A program made the translations under genes and the position numbers. Below are positions 43,055-52,836 of a stretch of 64,000 nt of DNA, piece by piece. How positions within the stretch are numbered: position 1 is the stretch's first letter; every line of letters begins with the position of its first letter. Source of the DNA: Brevinema_A sp051649245. GTDB taxonomy: Bacteria; Spirochaetota; Brevinematia; Brevinematales; Brevinemataceae. The stretch is taken from the NCBI GenBank assembly GCA_051649245.1, contig JBOFGS010000019.1, positions 310,001-374,000 on the forward strand. Reading direction: 5' to 3'. The notes below the pieces were generated by a model. That model searched no databases and was not told where the DNA came from. It was given only the letters and a program-made list of their open reading frames with translations.

Positions 43055-43552
43055 ATGTTGAAAAAAGCTGATAAGATCGAATTAACAAAAGTTATCTCTA
43101 AAGCAATCTCTGAATCAGATGGTTTTGCTGTTTGTTCTTTTCAAGGATTGTCTGTAGCTGATATGAATGAACTAAGAGCAGGACTCTTTGGAGTGAATGC
43201 AAAAGCTCATGTGATCAAAAATCGTCTTCTTAAACATGCATTACATGAAAATAACATCACCAATATGGATGAATGTTTGAAAAACTCAACAATGATTGTT
43301 CTTGGTAAAGAAGATGCAATGGCAACGCTAAGAATATTAGGTAATTTTGCTAGAACACACGAACATCTTTCTTTTAAAGCAGGAGTTGTTTCCGGAACAG
43401 CTTATACTAAAGAAGAAGTTGTTGAATTATCTAAACTTCCTGGACGTATTGAACTTATTGCCATGGTTGCTGGTGGTTTGAACTCTGTTCTTTCCATGTT
43501 CAACGGTACACTTGAGGCACTTGCTGAGAAAAAAGAAAAAGAACAAGCGTAG
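43055..43552 (+). CDS. rplJ: 50S ribosomal protein L10
   Basis: L10 anchors the L7/L12 dimers on the ribosome. The 165 residues include FQGLSVADMNELRAGLFGVN and KVIKNRLLKHAL-like KAHVIKNRLLKHALHENN, and end in a helical tail where L12 dimers bind. An AAGGAG site precedes the ATG. A hairpin lies between it and rplL. Confidence 0.96.
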   Translation: MLKKADKIELTKVISKAISESDGFAVCSFQGLSVADMNELRAGLFGVNAKAHVIKNRLLKHALHENNITNMDECLKNSTMIVLGKEDAMATLRILGNFARTHEHLSFKAGVVSGTAYTKEEVVELSKLPGRIELIAMVAGGLNSVLSMFNGTLEALAEKKEKEQA

Positions 43553-43556
43553 TTCT

Positions 43557-43577
43557 CACCATACAGAATGGTGTTTT
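43557..43577 (+). terminator. Hairpin between rplJ and rplL
   Basis: CACCAT (43557-43562) pairs with ATGGTG (43568-43573), followed by TTTT. A second hairpin, CAGGA/TCCTG, lies at 43587-43603. They may tune the ratio of L10 to L7/L12. Confidence 0.45.
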
Positions 43578-43621
43578 GTAAAATCAACAGGATTATAATT
43601 CCTGATTTCTAGGAGAATAAA

Positions 43622-43990
43622 ATGGCTGATAACGTAACTAAAGTTTTTGATTTAATAAAAGATATGACTGTATTAGAACTTAATGATCTTCGTAAAAAAA
43701 TCGAAGTTGAATTTGATGTGCAAGCAACTGTAGCAGCAGCTCCAGCTGCAGCCGGTGCAGCTGTTGAAGAAGAAGTTTCCACAGTTTCTGTGTTTGTTAA
43801 AGATGCAGGTGCAAGCAAAATCGAAGTAATTAAAGTTATTCGTGAAATTACTGGTCTTGGACTTAAAGAAGCAAAAGAAATGGCTGAAAGTGCTGGCTCA
43901 AAACCTCTCAAAGAAGGAATTGAAAAAGCTGAAGCAGAACAAGTTGCTGAAAAACTTAAAGCTGCCGGTGCTACTGTAGAAATTAAATAG
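43622..43990 (+). CDS. rplL: 50S ribosomal protein L7/L12
   Basis: L7/L12 recruits translation GTPases to the ribosome. The 122 residues have an N-terminal dimerisation helix region (LIKDMTVLELNDLRKKIEVE), an Ala-rich hinge, and the C-terminal domain ending AEKLKAAGATVEIK, with ITGLGLKEAKEMAESAG in the factor-binding helix. AGGAG precedes the ATG. Confidence 0.97.
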   Translation: MADNVTKVFDLIKDMTVLELNDLRKKIEVEFDVQATVAAAPAAAGAAVEEEVSTVSVFVKDAGASKIEVIKVIREITGLGLKEAKEMAESAGSKPLKEGIEKAEAEQVAEKLKAAGATVEIK

Positions 43991-44000
43991 ATTTATCTAC

Positions 44001-44076
44001 TCCCCAAAATTTGGGAATTTTTTATCAAAAATAAATTTGTACATGCCCCTATCATTGATAGGGGTTGTGTGCATAT
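44001..44076 (+). terminator. Two hairpins between rplL and rpoB (candidate attenuator)
   Basis: CCCA/TGGG around 44002-44015 is followed by a T-run. A stronger stem, CCCCTATC (44046-44053) with GATAGGGG (44057-44064), follows and leads into a T-rich stretch. E. coli also has an attenuator and processing site at this boundary; here the role is inferred from position. Confidence 0.6.
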
Positions 44077-44152
44077 TTTTATCTTAAATTTAAATCCTAG
44101 AGATGATCAAAGTCTCTTGGTTAAACTTATTCAAATAAACTGGAGAAATGTT

Positions 44153-47100
44153 ATGGCACAACAACACACTAAACGTGTTTCATTTGCCCAATTCCAAACT
44201 CAAACCGATGCACCTGATTTATTGGCTATCCAACTCGATTCCTTTAATGAATTTTTACAAGCAGATGTCGACCCAAAAAACCGTGAAAAAAAAGGTCTTG
44301 AAGGTGTTTTTTCTTCTGTTTTCCCTATCGAAAGCACCGATGGAAATATCGTTATCGACTATGTAAACTACGAAGTAGGTGAATTAAAATATCCTCAAGA
44401 GGAGGCTTTTGATAAAAATCTTACTTATAGTGCACCTTTAAAAGTTATTTTTCGTCTTATTGACCGAAAAACTGGTGAAATTAAAGAAAAAGATATTTAT
44501 ATCGGTGATTTTCCTATTATGACAGAAAGAGGCACTTTTATTATTAATGGTGCAGAACGTGTCGTTGTCAATCAGATTTATAAATCACCAGGTGTCCTTT
44601 TTAGTGCAAAAAATAAAGAGTTTGCAGCAAAAATTGTCCCTGAAAAAGGATCTTGGCTTGAGTTTATGATTGATTCCAAAAAAGATCTTATGTATGTTCG
44701 TATCGATTCAAGAAGAAAAGTGCTGGTTACAACATTTTTAAGATCATTAGGGATGACTGTTGAGGATATCGTTTTTCGTTTTTTTGAAATGACAGAAATT
44801 AAATTATCTCAAGACTCTGATGCTATTTCTAAACTTGTTGGTCAATATATTGGTGAAACAATTGAAGATACGGACGGAAATGTTATTGTTTCTGCTATGG
44901 ATAAATTATTTCCTAATACCGTAAATCAACTGTTTCAAAAAGGCATTTCCGTTATTAAAATTATTAATCCTGAATCTCTGAATCAAAATAGAGCTCTCGT
45001 TAATACTCTTGAAAAAGACGATACCAAAGATAATATTCAAAAAGCTGTTAAAAAAATCTATAGTATTTTACATCCTGGTGAAGCAGCTCCTTTTGATGTG
45101 ATTGTTCGTGATTTAAATAATATGTTCTTTAACAATCGTTATTATGATCTTGGAGAAGTAGGTCGTTATAAGCTTGTCATGAAACTCTATCAACAGCTTG
45201 AAAAACAAGATCGTGATGCATTATTAGAAACATTTACACTCTCTTTTGAAGATATCACATTAACATTAATCCATTTAATTGCTGTTGGAAATGAAGAAGT
45301 TCCTATTGATGATGTGGATCATCTTGGAAATAGACGTGTGAGAAGTGTTAGCGAATTGATTGTTGATTCTATCACAGCTGCGTTTTCTACTGTTGAAAAA
45401 TCTATCTATGAAAAATTATCTACTCGTGAGATTGAAGATCTTTCTCCTCAAAATATTATTAGCATTAAGCCTATTATCTCTGCTATTAATGATTTTTTTG
45501 GAATGAGCCAATTATCTCAATTTATGGATCAAATCAATCCGATATCAGAACTGACACATAAACGTCGTCTTTCAGCGTTAGGACCAGGTGGTCTTTCTAG
45601 AGATCGTGCAGGCTTTGAAGTGCGTGACGTTCACTATACACATTATGGACGTGTTTGTCCTATTGAAACACCTGAAGGACCTAATATTGGTCTTATTGTT
45701 TCTCTGTCTATTTTTGCTCGAGTAAATCATTATGGATTTCTTGAAACACCTTATTTGGTTGTTAAAGATTGCCAAGTGACAAAAGAAATTGTCTATCTCT
45801 CTGCTAATGAAGAAGAAAATATGTACATTGCTCCTGTTAACGTCGAAATGGATAAAGACTTCCGTATCAAGGAAGAATTTCCTCGTGTTCGTTATAAAGG
45901 TGAGTATGAACTGATACCTGCAAATAAAGTCCAATTGATGGACGTATCTGCATTGCAATTGCTCTCTGTATCAGCTGCGTTGATTCCATTTATCGAAAAT
46001 GATGACGCTAACCGTGCTCTTATGGGATCAAATATGCAACGTCAAGCAATGCCTCTCTTAAGGGGATCTTCACCTATTGTTGGTACAGGAATGGAGTACT
46101 ATGTTGCTAGAGATTCTCGTGCTGCATTATTAGCTAAAGATGATGGTGAAATTATTAAAGTTGATTCTAAAAATATTGAGCTTAAAACAAAAAATAGTGT
46201 TGTGCCTTATAGATTGTCAAAATTTAGAAGAACAAACCAAGACACAAGCTTTAACCAAAAACCAATTGTTAATGTTGGTGATAAAGTGATCAAAGGTCAA
46301 GTAATTGCAGATGGATTTGGAACAGACCAAGGAGAATTGGCTCTTGGTAAAAACGTTGTGGTGGCATTTATGCCTTGGAACGGCTACAATTATGAAGATG
46401 CTGTGTTGATGTCGGAACGTCTTATTAAAGAAGATGATTTTACTTCTATTTACACAACTGTCTTTGAAACTGTTGCTCTTGAAACAAAACAAGGTCCTGA
46501 AGAAATTACTCGTGAAATACCTAATATTGGTGAGGATGCGTTACGTAATCTTGATCAAGATGGAATTATTCGTGTTGGAGCATATGTCAAACCTGGAGAT
46601 ATTCTTGTCGGTAAAGTAACCCCTAAGGGTGAACCAACAGAAACACCAGAATTTAGATTGCTTCATGCTATTTTTGGTGAAAAAGCAAAAGATGTCCGAG
46701 ATACATCACAACGTGTTCCACATGGTGAAGATGGTGTTGTTGTTGATGTTAAGGTCTTTACCCTTAAAAATGGCGATGAACTTAATCCCGGCGTCTTGAA
46801 GTTGATCAAAGTATACTTAGCTAAAAAAAGAAAAATTAAACCTGGGGATAAAATTGCCGGACGTCACGGAAATAAAGGGGTTGTTTCTAGAGTTATGCGT
46901 GAAGAAGATATGCCCTTCTTACCTGATGGTACACCTGTTGATGTTGTCTTAAATCCATTAGGTGTTCCATCTCGTATGAATCTTGGTCAGTTATTTGAAA
47001 CGTATCTTGGAATGGCTGGATTAAAACTCGGCGTAAAATATCAATGTGCTGCATTCCAAGGGGCATCTTTAGAGCAAATTGAAGAACAAATCGATCTTGC

Positions 47101-47677
47101 AAACCAAAAAATTCTTTCAGATCTTACAGAAGAACGTACCAAATATGGTGATTCTAAAGAAGATATTGAAAAATATTGGCAAGAAATCCAACTTACAAAA
47201 ACAGGAAAATACAAATTACGTGACGGTAGAACAGGTGAGGCATTCAGTAAACCTGTGTTTGTTGGTGTGATGTACATGCTTAAATTGAACCATATGGTAG
47301 ATGATAAGCTTCATGCACGTTCTGTTGGACCATACTCCTTAGTAACACAACAACCTCTTAGAGGTAAGGCAAACTTTGGTGGACAACGTTTAGGAGAAAT
47401 GGAAGTTTGGGCACTCGAAGCGTACGGAGTATCAAACCTTTTACAAGAAATGATGACTGTAAAATCAGATGATACAGAAGGACGTGTTCGTGTTTATGAA
47501 GGGATTATTAAAGGGAAACGAGTTTCCTCACCTAATATTCCTGAATCTTTTAATGTTCTTGTTCAAGAACTTCGTGGACTTGCCCTTGATATTCAAGTTT
47601 ATGATAAATCTGGAAAACGTATTGCACTTAATGAAAAAGAAAAAGAAATGCTTGATATGAGAGTACATCTTATCTAA
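44153..47677 (+). CDS. rpoB: RNA polymerase beta subunit
   Basis: The 1174-residue beta subunit carries the usual regions, including SQLSQFMDQINPISELTHKR and LSALGPGGLSRDRAGFEVRD (fork and rifampicin pocket), HYGRVCPIETPEGPNIGLI, YNYEDAVLMSERLI, the Lys region RHGNKGVVSR, and the C-terminal LNVLVQELRGLALDIQ. In the rifampicin region the residue at E. coli position 518 is Ile rather than Asn, and position 531 is Ser. The longest frame starts 84 bases upstream; GGAG and the family N-terminus support this ATG. Confidence 0.97.
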   Translation: MAQQHTKRVSFAQFQTQTDAPDLLAIQLDSFNEFLQADVDPKNREKKGLEGVFSSVFPIESTDGNIVIDYVNYEVGELKYPQEEAFDKNLTYSAPLKVIFRLIDRKTGEIKEKDIYIGDFPIMTERGTFIINGAERVVVNQIYKSPGVLFSAKNKEFAAKIVPEKGSWLEFMIDSKKDLMYVRIDSRRKVLVTTFLRSLGMTVEDIVFRFFEMTEIKLSQDSDAISKLVGQYIGETIEDTDGNVIVSAMDKLFPNTVNQLFQKGISVIKIINPESLNQNRALVNTLEKDDTKDNIQKAVKKIYSILHPGEAAPFDVIVRDLNNMFFNNRYYDLGEVGRYKLVMKLYQQLEKQDRDALLETFTLSFEDITLTLIHLIAVGNEEVPIDDVDHLGNRRVRSVSELIVDSITAAFSTVEKSIYEKLSTREIEDLSPQNIISIKPIISAINDFFGMSQLSQFMDQINPISELTHKRRLSALGPGGLSRDRAGFEVRDVHYTHYGRVCPIETPEGPNIGLIVSLSIFARVNHYGFLETPYLVVKDCQVTKEIVYLSANEEENMYIAPVNVEMDKDFRIKEEFPRVRYKGEYELIPANKVQLMDVSALQLLSVSAALIPFIENDDANRALMGSNMQRQAMPLLRGSSPIVGTGMEYYVARDSRAALLAKDDGEIIKVDSKNIELKTKNSVVPYRLSKFRRTNQDTSFNQKPIVNVGDKVIKGQVIADGFGTDQGELALGKNVVVAFMPWNGYNYEDAVLMSERLIKEDDFTSIYTTVFETVALETKQGPEEITREIPNIGEDALRNLDQDGIIRVGAYVKPGDILVGKVTPKGEPTETPEFRLLHAIFGEKAKDVRDTSQRVPHGEDGVVVDVKVFTLKNGDELNPGVLKLIKVYLAKKRKIKPGDKIAGRHGNKGVVSRVMREEDMPFLPDGTPVDVVLNPLGVPSRMNLGQLFETYLGMAGLKLGVKYQCAAFQGASLEQIEEQIDLANQKILSDLTEERTKYGDSKEDIEKYWQEIQLTKTGKYKLRDGRTGEAFSKPVFVGVMYMLKLNHMVDDKLHARSVGPYSLVTQQPLRGKANFGGQRLGEMEVWALEAYGVSNLLQEMMTVKSDDTEGRVRVYEGIIKGKRVSSPNIPESFNVLVQELRGLALDIQVYDKSGKRIALNEKEKEMLDMRVHLI

Positions 47678-47741
47678 AGTATTACTGTGCTAAAGCCCCA
47701 AAAAAAAGGGTTCATAAAACCCATGTTAGAGGATGAAAATT

Positions 47742-50700
47742 ATGAAAGGAATGCAAGGATTTGGTTCTATCTCCGTTAATCTAGCAAGTTCAGAGCTAGT
47801 GAGATCGCTTTCTCATGGTGAAGTATTAAAACCTGAAACAATAAATTATCGTACATTAAGAGCAGAAAGAGATGGTCTATTTTGTGAAAGAATCTTTGGA
47901 CCAACAAAAGACTACGAATGTTCTTGTGGAAAATTTAGATCTATTCGTTATAAAGGAATTGTTTGTGATCGATGTGGTGTTGAAGTTACTGAAGCAAAAG
48001 TTCGTCGTTATCGAACAGGACATATTGAGTTAGTAGCACCAATTGCACATATTTGGTACTATAGAATTATTCCTTCTAAGATTGCAATTTTACTTGATGT
48101 GGCACCGGGACATATTCAAAGTATTTTATATTTTGAAAAATATATTGTGATTGATCCGGGTGAAACAGATTTGATGCCAAATCAAGTGTTAACCGATGAA
48201 GAATACGATGAATATCGTGATCGCTATAAAGAAGCTTTTACCGCAGGTTCAGGTGCCGGTGCTGTGAGACAAATTCTTAGAAATCTCGATTTGGATTCCT
48301 TGGCTGATGAACTGAGAGCTACTAATGAATACCAAAATAAAAGTGATAAAAAAATTATCAAACGTCTTGAATTAATTGAAGATCTTAGAAAATCCAAAAA
48401 TAAACCTGAGTGGGTTATTTTAGATGCTGTTCCTGTCCTTCCTCCGGATCTTCGTCCAATGGTTCCACTAGATGGAGGACGTTTTGCAACATCCGATATC
48501 AATGATCTCTATCGGCGTTTGATCAATAGAAACAATCGTTTGAAAAAGCTTAAATCTGTAAATGCACCGGATATTATTATCAAAAATGAAATGAGAATGG
48601 TGCAAGATGCTTCTGATTCTTTGTTTGATAACTCACGAAGAGCTCACCCTGTAACAGGAGGTGGCGACAGACCTCTTAAATCTCTTTCTGATATCCTTAA
48701 AGGAAAGCAAGGTCGTTTTCGTCAAAATCTCCTTGGTAAACGTGTGGACTATTCAGGACGTTCTGTTATTATTGTTGGACCAAATCTTAAACTTCATCAA
48801 TGCGGCCTCCCAAAACAAATGGCTCTTGAATTATTTAAGCCCTTTGTGATGAAAGGTTTGGTAGAGCGAGAATTTGTTTCTAATATCAAAGCTGCAAAAC
48901 ATTGGATCGAAATAGAACATGAAAAAGTTTGGGAAATCTTAGAAGATGTGGTTCGTGATCATCCTGTTCTTTTGAATCGTGCTCCTACCCTGCACCGTTT
49001 AGGGATACAAGCGTTTGAACCTATTTTGGTTGAAGAAAAAGCAATTCAGCTTCATCCATTGGTTTGTCATGCTTATAATGCTGACTTTGATGGTGACCAA
49101 ATGGCAGTACACGTTCCAATATCTCCTGAAGCTCAGATTGAAGCATGGCTCTTGATGCTTTCCAGTAGAAATCTTCTCAACCCAGCTAATGGACATCCCG
49201 TTGTTTATCCTACACAAGATATGGTGTTAGGATTGTACCACTTGACAAAACCAAAACTTCATAAGCCTGAAAAAATTAAAAAATATGATTCTTATGCTGA
49301 AATTATTTTTAGATTAGATCAAGGGAATTTAGTATTTGAAGATTGGATCCAGTATAAATTAAATGGAGAATGGATTGAGACCACACCGGGTCGTGTCATT
49401 TTTAATGAAGTTATTCCTGCTAAATTAGGATTTATCAATGAAACCCTAACTTCTAAAAGAGTAGAAAAACTTCTTGCCAACTGTTATAAAATATATGGTA
49501 TCAAAGAAACAGCATACCTTGTAGATGATTTGAAATCAATGGGTTATAAACATGCCACAAAACTTGGTGTTACCATTTCAATTTCTGACGTTAAAATTCC
49601 TCAAGAAAAATATGATATTGTGGCAAAAACTGAAAAAGAAGTTCAGAAGATTGAAGATAATGCTCGTCGTGGTTTGATTACATATGAAGAAAAATATAAC
49701 CAAGTCATTGACCTTTGGGCAAGTGCCAATGAACGTATTAAAAAACTTGTTGAAATGCGTCTCCGTGAAAGTGATGATGGATTTAATGCACTCTATGTGA
49801 TGATGGACTCTGGAGCGAGAGGAAGCCGAGAACAAATCAGACAGCTTTCAGGAATGCGTGGATTGATGGCTAAGCCTTCAGGAGAAATTTTGGAGATGGC
49901 TATTCGCTCTAACTTTAAAGAAGGTCTATCAGTTCTTGAATATTTTATTTCTTCTCATGGTGCTCGTAAAGGGTTAGCTGATACAGCTCTAAAAACAGCT
50001 GATGCTGGTTATTTGACCCGTAAACTTGTTGATATTGCACAAGATGTTGTTATCACAATAGATGATTGTGGTACACTTCGCTATATGGAATTAGAAGCAG
50101 TACGTCAGGGTGAAGAAATTATCAGAACACTTGCAGATAGATGTTTAGGGCGTATTTCAGCAATAGATGTTTTTGATCCACGGAATGGTGAATTAATTGT
50201 TGCTGCAAATGATATTATTGATGAAGATGTCGTTCAAAAAATTGAGGAAGCTGATATTGAAAAAATTCGTATTAGATCTGTATTGACCTGTGAAGCTTCT
50301 CAAGGTGTTTGTGAAAAATGTTATGGCTGGGATCTCTCACAACTACAAAAAGTAAATATTGGTGAAGCTGTTGGGATTATTGCAGCGGAATCTATCGGTC
50401 AACCTGGAACACAGTTGACAATGCGTACTTTCCATATTGGTGGTACCGCGGCGACATCACTCGAAGAAAATCAATTATCTTTAAGTTATGATGCGTTTGT
50501 ACTTAATATTCCTGGAAATGTTGTTGAAAAGACATCTCCTGACGGTCAAGTCGACAAAATCATTACTCGTAAAGGTGCTATAGAAGTTCAAAAAATTCTT
50601 GTTCAAATACCTATTGACGATCTTAAAGATAAATCTGATGCAGATCGTTTACATGGGATGGATGTAGCTGCAGAACACACGGTTGCGTTACTGAAAAACG

Positions 50701-51842
50701 GTGAAGAATTACGTTTTGGAAGACGTGTGATTATTAGAAAAATTGATGATCAATTATTAGCACTTGAATCACAGCGTTACTCTTATCCTGTCCGTGTTGG
50801 TTCTCATTTGAAAATTTCATCCAATATTATCATTCCTAGATCTACAACAATGGTTGAATTTGACCCTTATAATGAGCTTTATATTTGTGAATTTAATGGT
50901 CGAGTTTGTTATGCCGAAAAAGAAGTAGATGGCGAACTTGAAAAAGATAAATCAATCTTGTTGGTGATTGACGATAATGATCAAGAATTAGAAAGATTTA
51001 TGATTATTGCAGGTGTCTCATTAGCTATAGAAGAAGGTTCTCACGTAATAGCTGGTGATACGATAGCACGTCGTCCTATGGCAAAACGTCGAACAAAAGA
51101 TATTATCGGTGGTCTCCCACGTGTTACAGAATTATTTGAATCACGTCAACCAAAAAATACAGCTGTTATTGCATTATGTGAAGGTATTGTAGATAGTATT
51201 GATCAGAAAAAAGGAAAATACAATATTGCTGTTCGTGGTATTAATGGAAGAATCTTCAATCATGTGATTGTATCCGGTAAGAATATTTATGTTCGTATTG
51301 GGGATCGTGTTGAAGCTGGTGAACCATTGTGTGATGGTATTGTAAGTCCTCATGACATTCTTCGTGTTCTTGGTCAGAATGCTGTAGAACAGTTTTTACT
51401 TGAAGAAATTCAAGCTGTTTATCGTTTACAAGGTGTGGAGATCAATGAAAAGCATATCTCTATCATCATTCGTCAAATGCTTAGAAAAGTCGAAATTACT
51501 CATCCAGGTGATACGGAGTTTATTATCGGACAAATAGTTGATCGACATCAATTTGGTCGTGAAAACTTTAATGTCATCGAACAAGGTGGACAAGCAGCAA
51601 AGGCTAGACCTGTTCTGATGGGATTAACAAAAGCTGCCTTAGTAACAGATAGTTTCTTATCTGCAGCTTCATTCCAAGAAACACCAAAAGTTCTTTCTGG
51701 TGCTGCATTGAGAGGTGCTGTTGATACATTACAAGGATTAAAAGAAAATCTTGTGATTGGTCAGCTAATCCCTGCTGGTACAGGAATTAAATATTACGAT
51801 ACTTTAAAAATTATTGGCAAAAAATCTGTAAAAGCAGAATAA
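47742..51842 (+). CDS. rpoC: RNA polymerase beta' subunit
   Basis: The 1366-residue beta' subunit has the N-terminal zinc site (CSCGKFRSIRYKGIVCDRCG), the lid and rudder regions, the catalytic NADFDGDQMAVHVP with three Asp binding Mg2+, and the second zinc site (CEASQGVCEKCYGWD). The bridge helix and trigger loop region contain GTQLTMRTFHIGG. GAGG directly abuts an earlier in-frame ATG, so the ATG nine bases later was chosen. It follows rpoB after 64 bases and ends at a terminator. Confidence 0.97.
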   Translation: MKGMQGFGSISVNLASSELVRSLSHGEVLKPETINYRTLRAERDGLFCERIFGPTKDYECSCGKFRSIRYKGIVCDRCGVEVTEAKVRRYRTGHIELVAPIAHIWYYRIIPSKIAILLDVAPGHIQSILYFEKYIVIDPGETDLMPNQVLTDEEYDEYRDRYKEAFTAGSGAGAVRQILRNLDLDSLADELRATNEYQNKSDKKIIKRLELIEDLRKSKNKPEWVILDAVPVLPPDLRPMVPLDGGRFATSDINDLYRRLINRNNRLKKLKSVNAPDIIIKNEMRMVQDASDSLFDNSRRAHPVTGGGDRPLKSLSDILKGKQGRFRQNLLGKRVDYSGRSVIIVGPNLKLHQCGLPKQMALELFKPFVMKGLVEREFVSNIKAAKHWIEIEHEKVWEILEDVVRDHPVLLNRAPTLHRLGIQAFEPILVEEKAIQLHPLVCHAYNADFDGDQMAVHVPISPEAQIEAWLLMLSSRNLLNPANGHPVVYPTQDMVLGLYHLTKPKLHKPEKIKKYDSYAEIIFRLDQGNLVFEDWIQYKLNGEWIETTPGRVIFNEVIPAKLGFINETLTSKRVEKLLANCYKIYGIKETAYLVDDLKSMGYKHATKLGVTISISDVKIPQEKYDIVAKTEKEVQKIEDNARRGLITYEEKYNQVIDLWASANERIKKLVEMRLRESDDGFNALYVMMDSGARGSREQIRQLSGMRGLMAKPSGEILEMAIRSNFKEGLSVLEYFISSHGARKGLADTALKTADAGYLTRKLVDIAQDVVITIDDCGTLRYMELEAVRQGEEIIRTLADRCLGRISAIDVFDPRNGELIVAANDIIDEDVVQKIEEADIEKIRIRSVLTCEASQGVCEKCYGWDLSQLQKVNIGEAVGIIAAESIGQPGTQLTMRTFHIGGTAATSLEENQLSLSYDAFVLNIPGNVVEKTSPDGQVDKIITRKGAIEVQKILVQIPIDDLKDKSDADRLHGMDVAAEHTVALLKNGEELRFGRRVIIRKIDDQLLALESQRYSYPVRVGSHLKISSNIIIPRSTTMVEFDPYNELYICEFNGRVCYAEKEVDGELEKDKSILLVIDDNDQELERFMIIAGVSLAIEEGSHVIAGDTIARRPMAKRRTKDIIGGLPRVTELFESRQPKNTAVIALCEGIVDSIDQKKGKYNIAVRGINGRIFNHVIVSGKNIYVRIGDRVEAGEPLCDGIVSPHDILRVLGQNAVEQFLLEEIQAVYRLQGVEINEKHISIIIRQMLRKVEITHPGDTEFIIGQIVDRHQFGRENFNVIEQGGQAAKARPVLMGLTKAALVTDSFLSAASFQETPKVLSGAALRGAVDTLQGLKENLVIGQLIPAGTGIKYYDTLKIIGKKSVKAE

Positions 51843-51859
51843 ACAGCATAAATGAATTA

Positions 51860-51897
51860 AAACAGGAATATCACATAGATATTCCTGTTTTGATTTT
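51860..51897 (+). terminator. Terminator after rpoC
   Basis: AAAACAGGAATATC (51860-51873) pairs perfectly with 51879-51892 around ACATA, followed by a T-rich run. Confidence 0.9.
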
Positions 51898-51940
51898 ATA
51901 GTAATCATTTTTAATTAATACTAAATAAATATCAAAACAG

Positions 51941-51969
51941 TTGACAAAACACTTTAAAAATCGTATAAT
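51941..51969 (+). promoter_or_regulatory. Distal promoter (P1) upstream of rpsL
   Basis: TTGACA (51941-51946) and TATAAT (51964-51969) are both full consensus with a 17-base spacer. It lies about 370 bases before the rpsL start. Confidence 0.88.
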
Positions 51970-52028
51970 AATGGCAATTATATTTTAGTTTGCAGACTTT
52001 AAGAATATAATGAAATAATAATGTCTTT

Positions 52029-52116
52029 ACAAGTTTTAAACTTGTTTATATTTATTGCTTTTAGAGAGTATACTGGCACTGTCTACTAAAAGCGTTTTTC
52101 TAGAGATACTAGAAAA
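52029..52116 (+). other. Structured leader between the two rpsL promoters
   Basis: The 500-base gap 51843-52342 holds no supported gene. Three stems can be drawn between its promoters: ACAAGTTT/AAACTTGT (52029-52045), GCTTTTAG/CTAAAAGC (52057-52093) followed by GTTTTT, and TTTTCTAG/CTAGAAAA (52096-52116). The middle one looks like an intrinsic terminator with a long loop, so RNA from P1 may be attenuated or released as a short RNA. Confidence 0.5.
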
Positions 52117-52207
52117 TAAATGAATCATTTCCAGAAATTGTAAACAAAATTTATGAGGAAATATTGAAAATACAAGGTAAAAACCTGTGTGTTTTTTGTT
52201 GTATACA

Positions 52208-52237
52208 TTGACAAAACTTTGTTATATGTGATATAAT
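52208..52237 (+). promoter_or_regulatory. Proximal promoter (P2) upstream of rpsL
   Basis: TTGACA (52208-52213) and TATAAT (52232-52237) have an 18-base spacer. It lies about 105 bases before rpsL and beyond the leader hairpins. Confidence 0.85.
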
Positions 52238-52342
52238 ATTAATACACCTGAAATAAGGTGTTCTATTTTATATTATTTGAAGAAAGATAAATAAAAAATA
52301 TTAAAGTTTGTTAGAAACTTAATTTAAGGAAGAGGTTGCCTG

Positions 52343-52717
52343 ATGCCTACAATCAACCAATTAGTGCGATTTGGCCGTAAGACAGTAGAGAAAAAAACAA
52401 AATCTCCAGCGTTACGTGCTAATCCTCAGAGAAGAGGTGTTTGTACTCGTGTAACAACGATGACACCTAAAAAGCCTAACTCAGCTCTTCGTAAGATTGC
52501 TCGTATACGTCTTACAACAGGTGTTGAGGTTACCGCGTATATTCCAGGTATTGGGCACAATTTACAAGAGCACTCCGTTGTTCTGATTCGTGGTGGTCGT
52601 GTTAAGGACTTGCCAGGTGTGCGTTATCATATCATTCGTGGTACACTTGATTCCGTGGGTGTTGATAAGCGTAGACAAGGTCGTTCGAAATACGGTTCAA
52701 AACGTCCTAAAAACTAG
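52343..52717 (+). CDS. rpsL: 30S ribosomal protein S12
   Basis: S12 sits at the decoding centre. The 124 residues include MTPKKPNSALRKIARIRLTT and RGGRVKDLPGVRYHIIRG. The Lys residues matching E. coli Lys43 and Lys88, whose changes give streptomycin resistance, are both present, so no such resistance change is seen. GGAAGAGG precedes the ATG. Confidence 0.98.
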   Translation: MPTINQLVRFGRKTVEKKTKSPALRANPQRRGVCTRVTTMTPKKPNSALRKIARIRLTTGVEVTAYIPGIGHNLQEHSVVLIRGGRVKDLPGVRYHIIRGTLDSVGVDKRRQGRSKYGSKRPKN

Positions 52718-52818
52718 AATTGTTATTCTAGATCATGCTAGTTTGTCTAGCAAAAAAATACATATGTGTTTCTGAGTAAATAGTGATAAAACTATTGAAG
52801 CAGTTTGCATTATGCAAA
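52714..52818 (+). other. Three small stem-loops between rpsL and rpsG
   Basis: CTAGAA/TTCTAG (52714-52731, including the rpsL stop codon), TGCTAG/CTAGCA (52736-52752) and TTTGCA/TGCAAA (52804-52818) lie in this 119-base gap. None is followed by a T-run, so regulation of translation or RNA processing is more likely than termination. Confidence 0.45.
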
Positions 52819-52836
52819 TCACAGAAAGAGGAATTT

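Noticed and set aside
43609..43911. 100-residue minus-strand open frame over rplL
   Set aside because: It is a shadow of the Ala-rich rplL codons and the real gene is certain.
52121..52144. Seven-codon open frame in the rpsL leader as a leader peptide
   Set aside because: No ribosome site precedes it and its codons show no regulatory bias, so chance is the simpler explanation.
51970..52200. The rpsL leader as 6S RNA, SRP RNA or tmRNA
   Set aside because: The expected conserved segments and overall folds were not found; only local hairpins can be drawn.
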